From positions 50,141 to 114,140 of the forward strand of contig JAUNQN010000003.1 of assembly GCA_030536145.1 (NCBI GenBank): a stretch of 64,000 nt of DNA, written 5' to 3'. Positions 62,391 to 64,000 of this stretch are shown here, piece by piece. Below the pieces are notes generated by a model. The model made no database searches, had not been told where the DNA came from, and saw only the letters and a list, made by a program, of their open reading frames with translations. A program made the translations under genes and the position numbers. Source of the stretch: Akkermansia sp. Lineage in GTDB: Bacteria > Verrucomicrobiota > Verrucomicrobiia > Verrucomicrobiales > Akkermansiaceae. How positions within the stretch are numbered: position 1 is the stretch's first letter; each line of letters begins with the position of its first letter.

Positions 62391-62409
62391 CTATGTGCGT
62401 TTTCGGCAC
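62391..62409 (-). promoter_or_regulatory. Phage promoter/operator motif, copy a
   Basis: CTATGTGCGTTTTCGGCAC on the plus strand, in the 85-base divergent gap between tail fibre and small terminase, 33 bases before the fibre ATG. GTGC and GCAC form a small inverted repeat. Confidence 0.65.
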
Positions 62410-62443
62410 TTGCTTTACCCGCACAAAGTGCCAAAATAGCTCC

Positions 62444-62908
62444 ATGCGTAAAGCCATCAAAGCAAAGGATGAAGCAATCGCCAAGATGTCACCTTCCGAC
62501 CAGCGGCATTATGCCGTTTACCTGTACCAACAGAAGCACAACTGCACGTTGGCAAAGGCGTATCAAGCCATATATGACTGCACGGAAGCGTCCGCGCAAG
62601 CCGCCGCGTCTCGTTTGAGCAAATCCGAAGCATGGCAGACCCTTACGCAACGGATGGAGGAAGCCGCACTCCACAGCAAGGCGACCATCAAGACCGAAAT
62701 CACCGCTGCCATGTTGGACATTCTGCACAACCCCAAGGCGTACCCCGGAGATAAGGCAAAGGCCGCAGCGCAGCTCGCGCAGATCTACGACTTGAACAAC
62801 CACACCGTCACCTTGCAGGTCGATGCTGTCACCAAGTATGCACAGGAATCACTCGCACTCTCCGCAGAGGAGCCGCTTGTTGCCGAATCAGAGCCGATAG
62901 ACTGCTGA
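62444..62908 (+). CDS. terS: Terminase small subunit
   Basis: 154 residues. An N-terminal helix-turn-helix region (RHYAVYLYQQKHNCTLAKAY followed by CTEASAQAAASRLSKSEAW) has the terminase_2-like layout, with a helical middle (AAMLDILHNP ... YPGDKAKAAAQLAQIYDLNN) for oligomerisation and an acidic end. It recognises the packaging site. It lies on the opposite strand from terL and all other phage genes here. The ATG at 62,444 is chosen because the helix-turn-helix begins right after it. Confidence 0.7.
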   Translation: MRKAIKAKDEAIAKMSPSDQRHYAVYLYQQKHNCTLAKAYQAIYDCTEASAQAAASRLSKSEAWQTLTQRMEEAALHSKATIKTEITAAMLDILHNPKAYPGDKAKAAAQLAQIYDLNNHTVTLQVDAVTKYAQESLALSAEEPLVAESEPIDC

Positions 62909-63564
62909 TTTTGGAAAATTGTTTCTGCTGTAAAATCGGGTCATCTTAGGTATGCTTCCCTAAAGAATCCTTTTTCGGGGGCTACCCCTCTATGGAACCA
63001 TCCTCCCTATATCATCGAGGGGGAGTAGGGTCTGCTTACTCTACCCTTTGTCTCCGAGGAAATTGTAAATCTTTTTGCATCAGCTTTTCTCACGCGCGCG
63101 TGAAGCGAGCAAACAGATAAAAGGGTCGTGTCTTTTAGCCTAGAAACTCAAGGGAAATTAGTTTTGTTTCATTAACAATCATTTAACAAGCATAGACTTT
63201 GAAGCTCTGTCCTCTATCTCTACCCTTTACATCTTCATCATCTTCTACAACATCTACTACTACTTATCTTTCCTTGTATGGAAGTAGATAGATTTGCTCT
63301 CACTCACCCTCCATTTCTCATTCCCCCCTATAATCCCCCCTTGCTCCTTTCCTCCCGCTCTCTCTCTCATTGCCCCTGTAAGGCCGCATTGAATGAGTCT
63401 GCTGTCATTGTCTGCACCGAGGTTGAAACGCTGTCCTTGGGCTTCCTATGGCTTGCCTTGATTGATTCTTCATCGAAAGGCTTGCGGCATATCAATAATT
63501 GCTCAAGCGTAATTTGTGAATTCGAGCCGACATCGTTGTTCATCGGTTTTCATTTTTGGGTTAC
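62909..63564. other. Non-coding stretch right of terS
   Basis: No convincing gene on either strand. It includes a GCGCGC-containing palindrome near 63,090 (CACGCGCGCGTG) and pyrimidine-rich stretches around 63,220-63,370. Confidence 0.4.
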
Positions 63565-63903
63565 GACCCCGGTCGTTCGCTTCGCTCTCTCCCTACCGGG
63601 TCAAGGCTTCGTCCGCTTCCGTTCCGTTCCGCGACATTGATGCCGCCATGCGCTTCGCGCCAGCGGCACAAGTCGCTACTCTACACGAAAGCCGACTACG
63701 CTATACAGGCGACCTACGGTCGCAGGCTTGGACAGCCACCGCCGTTGCACGGCGGGAGCTGTCTTTTCACACACACGATAGCTCGCGCTTCGCGCCAGCT
63801 ATCAAAGATAACGCCCTAAAGGGCTTGAGCCTCCACAACCTACATCGTCCGCTGCGCTACCGATGTAAGTTGTTCCGGTAGTTCGGCGCGGCAGAAGCCG
63901 CGC
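63565..63903. repeat. Cluster of eight hairpins
   Basis: Consecutive inverted repeats: GACCCCGGT/ACCGGGTC, TGCCGC/GCGGCA (63,641), GCGACCTACGGTCGC (63,709), ACAGC..CCGCCG/CGGCGG..GCTGT (63,732), GATAGCT/AGCTATC (63,777), GCCCTAAAGGGC (63,813), TACATCG/CGATGTA (63,841), GCGCGGC/GCCGCGC (63,886). Several loops contain CGCTTCGC or CGCTGCGC. Reading frames that cross it look like noise. Confidence 0.65.
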
Positions 63904-63907
63904 AGGA

Positions 63908-63963
63908 GGGGGGGGGGGGGGGCGGACACACCCCCCCCCCCCCCCCCCACCACCCCCCCCCCC
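63908..63963. other. G then C homopolymer run, probable artefact
   Basis: A run of about 15 G, a short spacer, then C-runs broken only by a few A. Such a mirror-like homopolymer is more likely a sequencing or assembly artefact near a contig end than biology. Confidence 0.6.
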
Positions 63964-64000
63964 ACACGGTCGCTGGGGGAATTTTGTGACCAGCGCTCCC

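Noticed and set aside
63278..63881. Plus-strand frames of about 60-120 codons in the last kilobase
   Set aside because: They overlap each other in several frames, cross the hairpin cluster, and show no protein-like composition or ribosome binding sites.

Overview
The window is most consistent with a chromosome of a Verrucomicrobiota bacterium, perhaps an Akkermansia relative. This is an inference from a PEP-CTERM type sorting signal on one protein, many starts without a good Shine-Dalgarno, and the general protein style; no rRNA or other marker gene is present to prove it. Base composition changes abruptly in blocks: GC-rich from 1 to about 33,000, mixed and repeat-laden from about 33,000 to 48,000, and intermediate in a prophage from about 48,000 onward.

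Region 1 (81-29,651, all on the minus strand) is a complete type VI secretion system (T6SS). In transcription order it reads tssB, tssC, hcp, tagJ, tssE, tssF, tssG, clpV, a PEP-CTERM protein, vgrG, a partner gene, a second vgrG, a second partner gene, a TssJ-like lipoprotein, a PAAR-like tip, tssJ, tssK, tssL, tssM, tssA. All 13 core components are present. Most genes overlap or are a few bases apart, so one or two long transcripts are likely, starting from a sigma70-like promoter at 29,725-29,753. The vgrG plus partner pair is duplicated, and the first copy carries an AT-richer patch across the vgrG end and partner start.

Region 2 (about 29,900-32,021, plus strand) holds a secreted Ntn-hydrolase of the choloylglycine hydrolase type and a small outer-membrane-like protein, closed by a strong terminator.

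Region 3 (about 32,080-47,890) is an accessory island. It contains a truncated transposase, a Sel1-repeat remnant, an IS3 orfA remnant, two ankyrin-repeat proteins, and a series of small secreted, lipoprotein or membrane proteins separated by several repeat families. Eight genes or gene remnants begin with almost the same lipoprotein signal sequence, followed by unrelated mature parts. Upstream of many of them lies the same ~90-bp inverted-repeat element with an attached promoter and ribosome binding site. An AT-rich, inverted-repeat-bounded cassette has split one of these elements. Together this looks like a leader-sharing cassette array, next to a T6SS. An immunity or defence role is a hypothesis, not shown.

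Region 4 (47,889-about 63,900) is the structural half of a podovirus-like prophage. Its left edge is a displaced 3' part of a tRNA-Ala(CGC)-like gene followed by a terminator. Minus-strand genes encode tail fibre, tail nozzle, large terminase, lysis proteins, portal, scaffold, major capsid and a small helix-turn-helix protein; the small terminase is on the plus strand. A motif with core GTGCGTTTTCGGC recurs 33-51 bases upstream of four minus-strand genes and is a candidate phage promoter or operator. No integrase or replication genes are in view. The last kilobase is non-coding, with a cluster of hairpins and then a G/C homopolymer stretch that may be an assembly artefact.
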